A stretch of DNA of 64,000 nt. Origin: an uncultured Bacteroidota bacterium (GTDB lineage: Bacteria; Bacteroidota; Bacteroidia; Bacteroidales; SZUA-534). Of this stretch, positions 40,729-48,706 are shown piece by piece (position 1 is the stretch's first letter; every line of letters starts with the position of its first letter). Below the pieces are notes generated by a model. It did no database searches. It had not been told where the DNA came from and was given only the letters and a program-made list of their open reading frames with translations. The stretch spans positions 1-64,000 of the forward strand of contig CAMKOM010000008.1 in the NCBI GenBank assembly GCA_946414435.1. The letters are read 5' to 3'. A program made the position numbers and the translations under genes.

Positions 40729-41574
40729 TCACTCCAATTTCAACCGATACGGCTCGGTAGTCGATTTGGCGCAGAAGAAGCCGAGGGCGCCGTTGCTCAC
40801 ATTCGTATAAATGTTGGCGGGTGGGCCTTGCAGGATTGTGGCGTTGCCAAAGGTCTCGTCGCTTATCTCTTTGATAAAATGGTGATATTCAGAGCTGACC
40901 GAAAACAAATCGAAGCGCGCCTCGGGCTTTTTGGGAATAGAATCCTCGTTGGCATCGCATATCTGAACATCCTCGAAAAGGCCGATCCCATCGTACCTGC
41001 TGCCGGCGAAAGCCCATTTAATATCCTCAAATTTAGAGTTATAGCACGAATCGTTGAAATAGACATAAATCAAATAGCAGTCGTCGACGCCCTTTTGCTC
41101 GGTGAACGAAGCGTAGAAAAAATAGTGGTACTCTGGCAGCGTTACGCCGTATTCCTCATTGATGTACTCGTAATAGATTGTGTCAAAGCGGTTAGGGATT
41201 GGCATATAGTCCGAAGCGGTGTAGGTCTCGCCGTTGGCAAGCCGAATGTCGAGCGTGTAGGTGCGGCCAGGTACGCCCAGAGCCGAAGAATCGGTCCAGT
41301 AGGTGCCGTCGTTGTCGTCATCGGTCAGGACAAAGGTCTGCGTGCCGTCGGAAATGGTAATATGGGCGCCCAACTCGGCAGGTGCGGGCTGGTTGTAGAA
41401 GTACGACGTTGACCGCGTCAGGCGGACGCTGTACGGCCCAGGCTCGTTGGTTATCTCTCCGGCAACCACAAGGCGGTTGTTTTCGCCTTCGTTCAGATTA
41501 ATGTCGATTGACTCGGTGCAAGCGGTGGCGAAAGCGAGAGATAAAATGCCGATTAAGAGTGTGTTATGTTTCAT
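40729..41574 (-). CDS. DUF4249 domain lipoprotein (second copy)
   Basis: A 281-residue lipoprotein: SLAFATAC is the lipobox. DUF4249 proteins accompany TonB receptors in Bacteroidota and are thought to be surface-facing partners, much as SusD is to SusC, with unknown ligand. It shares with the next gene upstream the block LNEGENNRLVV, IRLTRSTSYFYNQPA-type strand and FDTIYYEY. It is the third gene after the receptor, separated from the first DUF4249 copy by 132 bases. Confidence 0.85.
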   Translation of the reverse strand: MKHNTLLIGILSLAFATACTESIDINLNEGENNRLVVAGEITNEPGPYSVRLTRSTSYFYNQPAPAELGAHITISDGTQTFVLTDDDNDGTYWTDSSALGVPGRTYTLDIRLANGETYTASDYMPIPNRFDTIYYEYINEEYGVTLPEYHYFFYASFTEQKGVDDCYLIYVYFNDSCYNSKFEDIKWAFAGSRYDGIGLFEDVQICDANEDSIPKKPEARFDLFSVSSEYHHFIKEISDETFGNATILQGPPANIYTNVSNGALGFFCAKSTTEPYRLKLE

Positions 41575-41706
41575 TGTTGTTGAAAGGTTAGAGTTGAGTG
41601 GGAAGAGTTTAGAAGGGTTTTAAAGTTTAAAATCATAAAACAAAAATAGCAAAGCCGCAGTTTCCTACGGCCTTGCACGTTCAAATTTTATCACCAATTA
41701 TTCCCC

Positions 41707-42627
41707 TCAATTTTTCAAATCGTTTTTTTGCCAATCTTTCATCGGCTTGCCGTCTTTTATATCGTTCTGGATATCAAACTCGTATGTGTCGTATGAGCGG
41801 GCCGAGAAGTAGCCCAAACCATTGGGTTTCTCCTTGTCTTTATTAATAATATTGGTGCAGACGTTGGCAGGCGGACCGGAGAAAAGTCCGGTTTGGCCAA
41901 CTGTTTCGGTGTAAAGCTGGCTCACGAAGTTATAATAGCCAATGCTGATAGTCACTAAATCGCAGCGGACGTGCGGGTTGTGCGGGATTGAATCCTCGTG
42001 GTGGGCGCTGAAAAGCACATCCTCGAAGTGCTCGCAGCCGTCCATATAACTGGCGGTGCTGGCGTACAGAACATCATTGAATGTCGGATTCCATAGCGAA
42101 TCGTTGAAGTAATAGTAAATCAGATACTTATCGTCAAAGTTCGGCTTTTCGGTGAAGGTTGTGTAGAACCAATAGTAGTATGCGCCTATATCGACGCCAT
42201 ATTGCAGGTTGGTGTATTCGTAATACACTGTGTCAAAGGTGTTCGGCTCAATCAGTTCGTCAACAGCCTCATACTCTTCGCCGTCCTTCAGTTTAATGTT
42301 CAAAGTGTAGAATCGGCCTGGCACGCCGTAAACATCGGGCGCGGTCAGGTAGTTGCCCGTGCTGTCGTCGTAGGTGAGCGGGAAAACGTTGCCCTCGCTG
42401 TCACTAATGGTGACAATGGCGTCCTTTTCGGGTGTGGCAGGCTGGTTGTAGAAGTACGACGTTGAGCGCGTCAGGCGGATGCTGTGCTGCATTGTGTCGG
42501 TGGTAATGTAGCCCTCGACCACAAGGCGGTTGTTCTCGCCTTCGTTCAGGTCGATATCGATTTTCTCGGTGCAGGCGGTGCTGAAAATCGCACTTAAAAT
42601 GCCTATTGTCAATATATTGTTTTTCAT
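41707..42627 (-). CDS. DUF4249 domain lipoprotein (first copy)
   Basis: A 306-residue lipoprotein, signal and lipobox in SAIFSTAC. The DUF4249 domain starts IDIDLNEGENNRLVVEGYIT; RLTRSTSYFYNQPATPE and FDTVYYEYTNLQYG follow as in its paralogue. It begins 6 bases after the TonB receptor stop, so the two are co-transcribed, and the copy at 40729 arose by tandem duplication. Confidence 0.88.
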   Translation of the reverse strand: MKNNILTIGILSAIFSTACTEKIDIDLNEGENNRLVVEGYITTDTMQHSIRLTRSTSYFYNQPATPEKDAIVTISDSEGNVFPLTYDDSTGNYLTAPDVYGVPGRFYTLNIKLKDGEEYEAVDELIEPNTFDTVYYEYTNLQYGVDIGAYYYWFYTTFTEKPNFDDKYLIYYYFNDSLWNPTFNDVLYASTASYMDGCEHFEDVLFSAHHEDSIPHNPHVRCDLVTISIGYYNFVSQLYTETVGQTGLFSGPPANVCTNIINKDKEKPNGLGYFSARSYDTYEFDIQNDIKDGKPMKDWQKNDLKN

Positions 42628-42633
42628 CGCAGT

Positions 42634-44982
42634 TTAGAATTTGAAGTTATAGGTAACCGAAGGGAAAATGCTGAACATATAGAGTTTTTCGGCGGTCATT
42701 ACCGACGGGTCGTGCTCGTCCTGCTCAAACATTATGCTGGCCGCGTTGTGGCGGTTGTAAACGTTGTAGATTGACAGGTTCAGATTCTGCTCGAGCCAGG
42801 GGCGGCCTTTGCGCTCGACGGTTTTCAGGTCGAAGGTGGCCGAAAGGTCCAAACGGTGGAAGTCGGGCAGGCGCAGTTTGTTGCGCTCGGCGTAAACTGG
42901 GGCAATCACACCGTTGTACTCAAAACGCCCTGTGGGCAAGGTGCGCGGCGCGCCAGTTGAGTAAACCCAGTTGAGCGACAGGTGCAGACGCGGCAGCACA
43001 TCGTAGGTTGCCACAACCGACAGGTCGTGCGGTTTGTCGTAGTTCGACGGATAGTACTCGTCGTTGTTGATTGTCGCGACCTTGGTGAAGGTGCGCGAAT
43101 AGGTGTAGCTAATCCAGCCCGTGAATCGGCCTTCCTGCTTCTTCAGCATCAGCTCAAGACCATACGAATAGCCCTGGCCTGTGCGGATTTGCGAGGCAAT
43201 GTCGTCGCTGACAAACATATCGGCGTGGTCTTTGAAATCGACCACATCGTACATCTTCTTATAATAGGTCTCGGCCGAAAAAGCGTACGCATCTTGCTGG
43301 AAATTATGAAAATAGCCCAGCGACACCATCCGGCATTTTTCAGGTTTCACATTGGGGTTGCTGGCAAACCACGAGTCGATAGGCAGCGGCGACATTGTGG
43401 TGCTGGCCAAATGCACATATTGGTAGGTCTGCTGGAAATTGGCCTTGATACTGTTGTGGTCCGTCAGGCGGAAATTGAGCGAAAATCGCGGCTCGAAGCC
43501 CTTGTAGGTGTTGAAGACGCCCTTGGTGTGGTGCGTGGTATCGACAACGTTATAATCCGCATCGAGATTCACCACATCGGCCTTGCCAACATTCTGCAAC
43601 ATCGACAGGCGCACACCGTAATCGACATCGATAAGTCCGCCGATTTTGGCCTCGTTCGACACATAAATGGCGTGCTCGAGCGAGCGATTTTGCGAATCAA
43701 CATTCTTCATATAGTTGGGACTCTTGGCACCGGCCTTAACAATGAACGGCGTGAACTTGTGGAATGTGGTCTGGAAGCCTGTTTTTATGGTACTTTTGGG
43801 GTTTGCGAAGAAGGTCATATCGCCCTTAATGCTCCAATCGCGGATCGACGATTCCCAACGGGTGTCGCTCTCCTCAAGTCCGTACATAAAATGCGAGTAG
43901 ATTCCCGACAGGTTGGCAAACAATCGGTCATTGAACAAGTGATTGTAACGCGTTGTGAGCGTGCGGTTTCCGTAGTCAATCTGCATCGCGCCGGCGTAGT
44001 TCATCACATCGCGGCCAAAATAGCCCGACGCAAAAATGCGGTTGTTGTCGTTGATTTTGAAGTTCACCTTCGCGTTCATATCGTAGAAGTAGAGCTTGGT
44101 GTCGTCGGGAATCTGGTCGCGGTAGAGCGGGAAGAAGATGTCCATATACGAGCGGCGCCCCGACACAATGAATGAGCAGCGGTCTTTAATAATCGGGCCG
44201 TCGATGGTCAGGCGGCTCGACAGCAGGCCAATGCCACCGTTCACGCCGAACTTCTGCGGGCTTCCCTCTTTCATTCTTACGTCGAGCAGCGACGACAGGC
44301 GGCCACCGTACTCGGCCGGCATTCCGCCTTTGTAGAACTTCACGTCTTTAAGCGCGTCGTTGTTGAACACCGAGAAGATGCCGAACAAGTGGGCCGCGTT
44401 ATAAACGGTGGCCTCGTCCAAAAGCATCATATTCTGCCCTGTTCCGCCGCCGCGCACGTTATAGCCGATAAAGCCCTCGCCCGACGTTCCCACGCCTGGC
44501 AGAAACTGAATGCTCTTAATGACATCGGTCTCGCCGAACAGTGCGGGAATACTTTTAATGGTGGCAATCTGAAGTTTCTCCATACCCATATCGGGCTTCA
44601 CCAGATTGTGGTTGAGCTTCTCGCCACGAACTTCCACTTCAGCAATCTCGGTTGTTTCTTGTTCAATGCTGAAATTCAATTTAATGTTATGGTCGAGTTT
44701 CACGTTTTTCGTCAACGGTGTGTAGCCTAGGAAGTTGGCTGTGACTGTATAACTGCCTTCGGGCAGTGTCAGACTGTAAAATCCATAGGCGTTGGTGATT
44801 GTTCCGGCGCCCGTTTCGGTCACATAGACGGTTGCGCCAATCATTTCCTCTCCCGAAGCGGCATCGGTCACCGTGCCGCTGATGGTGTACTTGCCCAGTG
44901 GAGTGATGTTGCTCGCAATCATCTGCGGCAGAGCGGTTTTTGTTGCTAACCCAATGGCCAGCAAACAGATAAGTTTTTTCAT
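42634..44982 (-). CDS. TonB-dependent receptor with CarboxypepD_reg domain
   Basis: A 782-residue outer-membrane importer. Order: signal peptide MKKLICLLAIGLATKTALPQ; CarboxypepD_reg-like domain (YTISGTVTDAASGEEMIGAT, about 30-110); TonB plug (about 120-230) with IKSIQFLPGVGTSGEGFIGY and NVRGGGTGQNMMLLD; barrel to the terminal VTYNFKF. The start is the ATG at 44980-44982, which gives the signal peptide; the open frame to 45129 is not used. It leads an operon with two DUF4249 lipoproteins. The ligand is unknown. Confidence 0.92.
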   Translation of the reverse strand: MKKLICLLAIGLATKTALPQMIASNITPLGKYTISGTVTDAASGEEMIGATVYVTETGAGTITNAYGFYSLTLPEGSYTVTANFLGYTPLTKNVKLDHNIKLNFSIEQETTEIAEVEVRGEKLNHNLVKPDMGMEKLQIATIKSIPALFGETDVIKSIQFLPGVGTSGEGFIGYNVRGGGTGQNMMLLDEATVYNAAHLFGIFSVFNNDALKDVKFYKGGMPAEYGGRLSSLLDVRMKEGSPQKFGVNGGIGLLSSRLTIDGPIIKDRCSFIVSGRRSYMDIFFPLYRDQIPDDTKLYFYDMNAKVNFKINDNNRIFASGYFGRDVMNYAGAMQIDYGNRTLTTRYNHLFNDRLFANLSGIYSHFMYGLEESDTRWESSIRDWSIKGDMTFFANPKSTIKTGFQTTFHKFTPFIVKAGAKSPNYMKNVDSQNRSLEHAIYVSNEAKIGGLIDVDYGVRLSMLQNVGKADVVNLDADYNVVDTTHHTKGVFNTYKGFEPRFSLNFRLTDHNSIKANFQQTYQYVHLASTTMSPLPIDSWFASNPNVKPEKCRMVSLGYFHNFQQDAYAFSAETYYKKMYDVVDFKDHADMFVSDDIASQIRTGQGYSYGLELMLKKQEGRFTGWISYTYSRTFTKVATINNDEYYPSNYDKPHDLSVVATYDVLPRLHLSLNWVYSTGAPRTLPTGRFEYNGVIAPVYAERNKLRLPDFHRLDLSATFDLKTVERKGRPWLEQNLNLSIYNVYNRHNAASIMFEQDEHDPSVMTAEKLYMFSIFPSVTYNFKF

Positions 44983-45088
44983 TTTGCTTGTTTTAGTTAA
45001 ATTTTTAATTCTTTCACGCTCTATTGATGCACGAAAGAGGAAAAGGTTGCAGTCTGGTTTCAATTTTTTCCGATTTTTTTTGCGGGTG

Positions 45089-45096
45089 CAAAAATA
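45089..45096 (-). promoter_or_regulatory. Putative TAnnTTTG promoter of the receptor operon
   Basis: Minus strand TATTTTTG, about 107 bases before the receptor ATG and downstream of the tRNA-Phe terminator. Confidence 0.45.
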
Positions 45097-45149
45097 AACG
45101 ATTTTAAAGATGTGAGGATGAAAAGTCAATATGTGACTCGACTAAATAG

Positions 45150-45184
45150 AAAAAGAGAATCCGGAAAAACCGAATTCTCTTTTT
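45150..45184 (-). terminator. Intrinsic terminator of tRNA-Phe
   Basis: AAAAAGAGAAT-CCGG pairs with CCG-AATTCTCTTTTT with one mismatch, loop of five A, 4 bases after the tRNA; T run on the minus strand. Confidence 0.85.
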
Positions 45185-45187
45185 ATG

Positions 45188-45260
45188 TGGTGCCACCGGG
45201 AATCGAACCAGGGACACAAGGATTTTCAGTCCTTTGCTCTACCAACTGAGCTATGGCACC
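45188..45260 (-). tRNA. tRNA-Phe (GAA)
   Basis: The minus strand starts GGTGCCATAGCTCAGTTGG; acceptor GGTGCCA/TGGCACC, anticodon stem AAGGA/TCCTT around CTGAAAA (anticodon GAA), T-arm GGTTCGATTCC. Discriminator A; CCA is not encoded. Confidence 0.95.
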
Positions 45261-45466
45261 CCATTTGCTTAAGAGCGGTGCAAAAGTAGAAAAAAATCTT
45301 AATCACCAAACAGTTTGTAAAAAAACATGAAAAATTGGTGCAAATAGATGTCGTTTCTTAAATTAAGGACATTTAATAAAAATGATATGGTCCGCTTTTC
45401 CAAAAACCAAACACCAAGTATCTAATTCCATTAATTTGTGTACTTTAGCGCCGCAAATTTCGAAGT

Positions 45467-46900
45467 ATGAAGAAGGCTTTGATAGTAGTTATCGTACTGA
45501 ATGTGTTGCGGTTAGTGTTCATGCCGTTTATCGGCTTGACGCCGCAGGAATCGTACTTCGCCTACTACGCCGACCACCTCTCGCTTTCGTATTTCGACCA
45601 TCCACCATTGATAGGCTACACCATCTGGTTGTTTATGAAGGTGTTCGGTCATAATATGTTTGCAGTCAAATTTGCGGCGTTTCTGATAACATTGTTGACG
45701 CAGCTGGCCTTTTTCGCGCTGGCGTCGAGAGTGTTGCGGAGCGGACGCAAGTATCTGGCCTGGATAATGTTCTGCACATCGATGATGGTGACATCACTCT
45801 CGCTGCAGAACTGTCCCGATGTGGTTTTGGCGCTCTTTTGGACGCTCTCAGTCTGGGCGCTCTACCGCGCTATTTTTGAGGGTGAAAACCGTTTTTGGAT
45901 TTATGCCGGACTTTTTATGGGATTGGCTTTCGACAGCAAATACCCGGCTGCCGGTCTGCCCGCGGGTCTGCTTATTTTCCTTCTCTTCTCGGGCCGCTAC
46001 CGCCATCTGCTTGCAAAGCCGTGGCCTTACATTTCGATACTGATAATGATTCTGCTGTCCATGCCGGTGCTCATCTGGAACGCGCAGAACGATTTCGTAT
46101 CGTTCCGTCTCGACTCTGTACTTCGTTCTGAGCCGTTCGACAGCGACACGCCGCAGAATATTTTCCAATTCATTATTTCACAAATAATTATACTGATGCC
46201 GGTGCTGTTTGTTGGGCTTTGGTGGCTGTTCGGAAAATATATGTGGCGCATTGTTACCAAGCCAAACCAAACCAACCCCGAAATGTGGTTTCTGCTGAGT
46301 TTCTTCCTGCCCACGTTCATCGGAGTCTATTTGGTTTCGATATTCGGCGAGGTAAAATATAATTGGCTGATACCTACATATATAACGGGTATTATTATGA
46401 TGGCGCGGTTCCTGAATCTGCGCTGGCAGAAGTGGCATTGGATATTGACCTCGGCACTCTACGTCGTGTGCATCTATTTTATAGTGCTGGCACCGCAATC
46501 GGCCTACGTGCGCTACGATTTGGGGCTTGACTCGGAGCAGCTTGCCCACGAGGTTGATTCAGTTCACGTCGCCAATCCGGGCACGTTTGTTTTTGCCACC
46601 GACGGATACAAGACGGCATCGAAACTCAGTTTCTACAGCAACGATACCATTTACGGCCCGCAGGTGATTAACCAACCGCCGTATCATTTTGGTTATGTTG
46701 GGATTGACTCCAAGCAACTGACAGGCAAAAATGGCATTTTGGTTAAGCCGCGGCTCAACAGCAGCACACCTTTCCACCTGATTGTACCTTATTTCGACAA
46801 TGTTAAGAAAATCCATAGTGTGAAGATAGCCGGCGTTGAGGCTTATGGCGTTTTTTACTGCACGGGTTACAAGGGTCAAGGTGCTGATGTTCAGCAATAA
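45467..46900 (+). CDS. Glycosyltransferase family 39 membrane protein (ArnT/PMT-like)
   Basis: A 477-residue polytopic membrane enzyme with about ten hydrophobic segments. The first periplasmic loop reads LTPQESYFAYYADHLSLSYF and then DHPPLIGY, the acidic plus DHPP pattern of GT39-type transferases that use polyprenyl-phosphate sugars as donors. Substrate unknown; lipid A or protein glycans are possible. A soluble domain of about 120 residues ends the protein. A possible GT2 partner that makes the donor is encoded at 6332-7279. Confidence 0.85.
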   Translation: MKKALIVVIVLNVLRLVFMPFIGLTPQESYFAYYADHLSLSYFDHPPLIGYTIWLFMKVFGHNMFAVKFAAFLITLLTQLAFFALASRVLRSGRKYLAWIMFCTSMMVTSLSLQNCPDVVLALFWTLSVWALYRAIFEGENRFWIYAGLFMGLAFDSKYPAAGLPAGLLIFLLFSGRYRHLLAKPWPYISILIMILLSMPVLIWNAQNDFVSFRLDSVLRSEPFDSDTPQNIFQFIISQIIILMPVLFVGLWWLFGKYMWRIVTKPNQTNPEMWFLLSFFLPTFIGVYLVSIFGEVKYNWLIPTYITGIIMMARFLNLRWQKWHWILTSALYVVCIYFIVLAPQSAYVRYDLGLDSEQLAHEVDSVHVANPGTFVFATDGYKTASKLSFYSNDTIYGPQVINQPPYHFGYVGIDSKQLTGKNGILVKPRLNSSTPFHLIVPYFDNVKKIHSVKIAGVEAYGVFYCTGYKGQGADVQQ

Positions 46901-46990
46901 ACGCTTATCCAGTGCAGAGTGGCGGCACCATCGGCGCAAGACCAAAATTTTTAATGAGGTTGTGCCGACAATCGGCGAACCTTGATAATT
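46901..46990 (+). promoter_or_regulatory. Possible structured leader RNA of metY
   Basis: Starting right at the stop codon of the previous gene, TTATC (46905-46909) can pair with GATAA (46984-46988) to close an 80-base element. Inside, AGGTT-GT-GCCGA-CAA-TCGGC-G-AACCT (46957-46982) forms a strong hairpin, and CGGCAC/GTGCCG (46922-46927/46962-46967) is a competing helix. The outer pair recalls helix P1 of SAM-I riboswitches, which often control metY, but the SAM-I core sequences are not recognisable. This is a suggestion only. Confidence 0.25.
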
Positions 46991-47042
46991 TAGCAAACAC
47001 TATTATTAATAGATATATCTAACTATAAAATATTGAAACATA

Positions 47043-48329
47043 ATGAGTAACAAACGTAATTTAGGAACCATCTGCGTGCAAGAGGGATGGAAACCGAAAA
47101 AGGGCGAGCCGCGCGTGCTGCCCATCTATCAGAGTACAACTTTCAAGTATGACAACACCGAGCAGATGGCCGATTTGTTCGACCTGAAGGCATCGGGCTA
47201 CTTCTACACCCGTCTGCAAAACCCTACAAACGACGCAGTTGCGGCAAAAATCTGCGCTCTTGAGGGCGGTGTGGCAGCAATGCTCACATCGTCGGGTCAG
47301 GCGGCAAGTTTCTACGCTGTTTTCAACGTTTGCGAGGCTGGCGACCACTTTGTTTCGTCATCGACCATCTACGGCGGAACATACAACCTTTTTGCCGTGA
47401 CAATGAAGAAGTTGGGCATTGAGTGCACATTTGTTGACCCCGACGCTTCGGAAGAGGAAATCAGCAAGGCTTTCCGCCCGAACACCAAATGCCTGTTCGG
47501 CGAGACCATCGCCAACCCTGTTTTGAGCGTGCTCGATATTGAAAAATTCGCGCGCATCGCCCACTCGCACGGTGTTCCATTGATTGTGGACAACACTTTC
47601 CCAACGCCAATCAACTGCCGTCCGTTTGAGTTCGGCTGCGACATTGTGACTCACGCCACCACCAAATATATGGATGGTCACGCCACCAACGTGGGCGGCT
47701 GCATTGTCGATAGCGGCAATTTCGACTGGGAAGCCCACCGCGACAAGTTCCCTGGCCTGACCGAGCCCGACCCGTCGTACCACGGACTGGCTTACAGCAA
47801 GGCTTTTGGCAAGGGCGCCTATATCACCAAAGCCACCGCACAACTGATGCGTGACCTTGGCTCGATTCAATCGCCGCAGAACGCGTTCCTGCTCAATCTG
47901 GGACTCGAGACTCTGCACGTTCGTGTGCCGCGTCACTGCGCCAACGCTCAGGCCGTGGCCGAATATCTTGAGAAAAACCCGAAAGTGGCCTGGGTTAACT
48001 ATTCAGGTTTGAAGTCGAGCCCGTACTACGAGTTGGCACAGAAGCAGTTCACCAACGGTCAGTCGTGCGGCGTGGTAACCTTCGGCGTTAAGGGCGGCCG
48101 CGAGAAGGCCATTACCTTTATGGACAGCCTGCAGCTGGCCTGCATTGTAACTCACGTGGCCGACGCCCGCACCTGTGTTCTGCACCCGGCAAGCCACACA
48201 CACCGCCAACTCACCGACGAGCAATTGCTCGAGGCTGGTGTCAAACCCGACCTTATCCGCTTCTCGGTTGGTATTGAGGATGTTGAGGACATTATTGCCG
48301 ATTTGGAACAGGCTTTTGCGAAGATTTGA
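47043..48329 (+). CDS. metY: O-acetylhomoserine sulfhydrylase / aminocarboxypropyltransferase
   Basis: PLP enzyme of the Cys/Met metabolism family that makes homocysteine from O-acetylhomoserine and sulphide. Features: YTRLQNPTNDAVAAKICALEGG, VDNTFPTPINCRPFEFGCDIVTHATTKYMDGH split by the PLP lysine in TTKYMDGH, and the C-terminal HPASHTHRQL. At 428 residues it is the length of MetY rather than the shorter cystathionine synthases (near 380-400). Single gene with its own terminator. Confidence 0.92.
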   Translation: MSNKRNLGTICVQEGWKPKKGEPRVLPIYQSTTFKYDNTEQMADLFDLKASGYFYTRLQNPTNDAVAAKICALEGGVAAMLTSSGQAASFYAVFNVCEAGDHFVSSSTIYGGTYNLFAVTMKKLGIECTFVDPDASEEEISKAFRPNTKCLFGETIANPVLSVLDIEKFARIAHSHGVPLIVDNTFPTPINCRPFEFGCDIVTHATTKYMDGHATNVGGCIVDSGNFDWEAHRDKFPGLTEPDPSYHGLAYSKAFGKGAYITKATAQLMRDLGSIQSPQNAFLLNLGLETLHVRVPRHCANAQAVAEYLEKNPKVAWVNYSGLKSSPYYELAQKQFTNGQSCGVVTFGVKGGREKAITFMDSLQLACIVTHVADARTCVLHPASHTHRQLTDEQLLEAGVKPDLIRFSVGIEDVEDIIADLEQAFAKI

Positions 48330-48336
48330 TTAATCG

Positions 48337-48356
48337 CTAACCAAACGAATCCAAAT
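48337..48356. repeat. Truncated relict of hairpin repeat B
   Basis: CTAACCAAACGAA is identical to the left arm of repeat B at 9649 and 9853, followed by TCCAAAT; the middle and right arm are missing. It sits 7 bases after the metY stop. Confidence 0.5.
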
Positions 48357-48368
48357 AGAAGCTGAAAG

Positions 48369-48396
48369 TGCCGACTGATGAGGTCGGCATTTTTTG
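48369..48396 (+). terminator. Intrinsic terminator of metY
   Basis: TGCCGAC (48369-48375) pairs with GTCGGCA (48383-48389), followed by a T run. The remaining gap up to 48670 is AT-rich and holds no gene. Confidence 0.9.
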
Positions 48397-48669
48397 TTGG
48401 TTTTAATTTGAAAACATATCGTGTTAAGCATTATTGATTTCGGTCATTGTTTTTTATGTCTGATTACATATTAGGCTTGGGTGTATTTGTGTAAAAAAAC
48501 ATCAGTGAAATCGGTTGTATTTTGGCTTGATATCAAGTGTTTACGGGACTTGTTTTCTTGGCGAATTTAGAGCTGATTTTTGTCCCATTTTTTAGTCCGA
48601 TTATCAAAAAAACAAGAACCAATCTTGCTTATAGGGCGTATATCAGGATGCAAAAACATTTTATATAGG

Positions 48670-48677
48670 TATCTTTG
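48670..48677 (+). promoter_or_regulatory. TAnnTTTG promoter of the giant T9SS gene
   Basis: TATCTTTG lies 29 bases before the ATG at 48707. AAGGGAGAA, 7 bases before that ATG, is one of the few Shine-Dalgarno-like sequences in the window and favours this start. Confidence 0.5.
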
Positions 48678-48706
48678 CAGACTTGAAAATTAAGGGAGAA
48701 TTGACT

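Noticed and set aside
42982..44175. A 397-codon frame antisense to the TonB receptor.
   Set aside because: The receptor on the other strand has full domain support; this frame is an antisense shadow.
46901..46990. Calling the metY leader a SAM-I riboswitch outright.
   Set aside because: Only the outer helix resembles SAM-I; the conserved core bases are not found, so it is listed as a low-confidence candidate.
48683..48706. TTG start and eight extra residues on the giant protein.
   Set aside because: It lies immediately after the promoter element, while the ATG at 48707 has a Shine-Dalgarno-like AAGGGAG in front.
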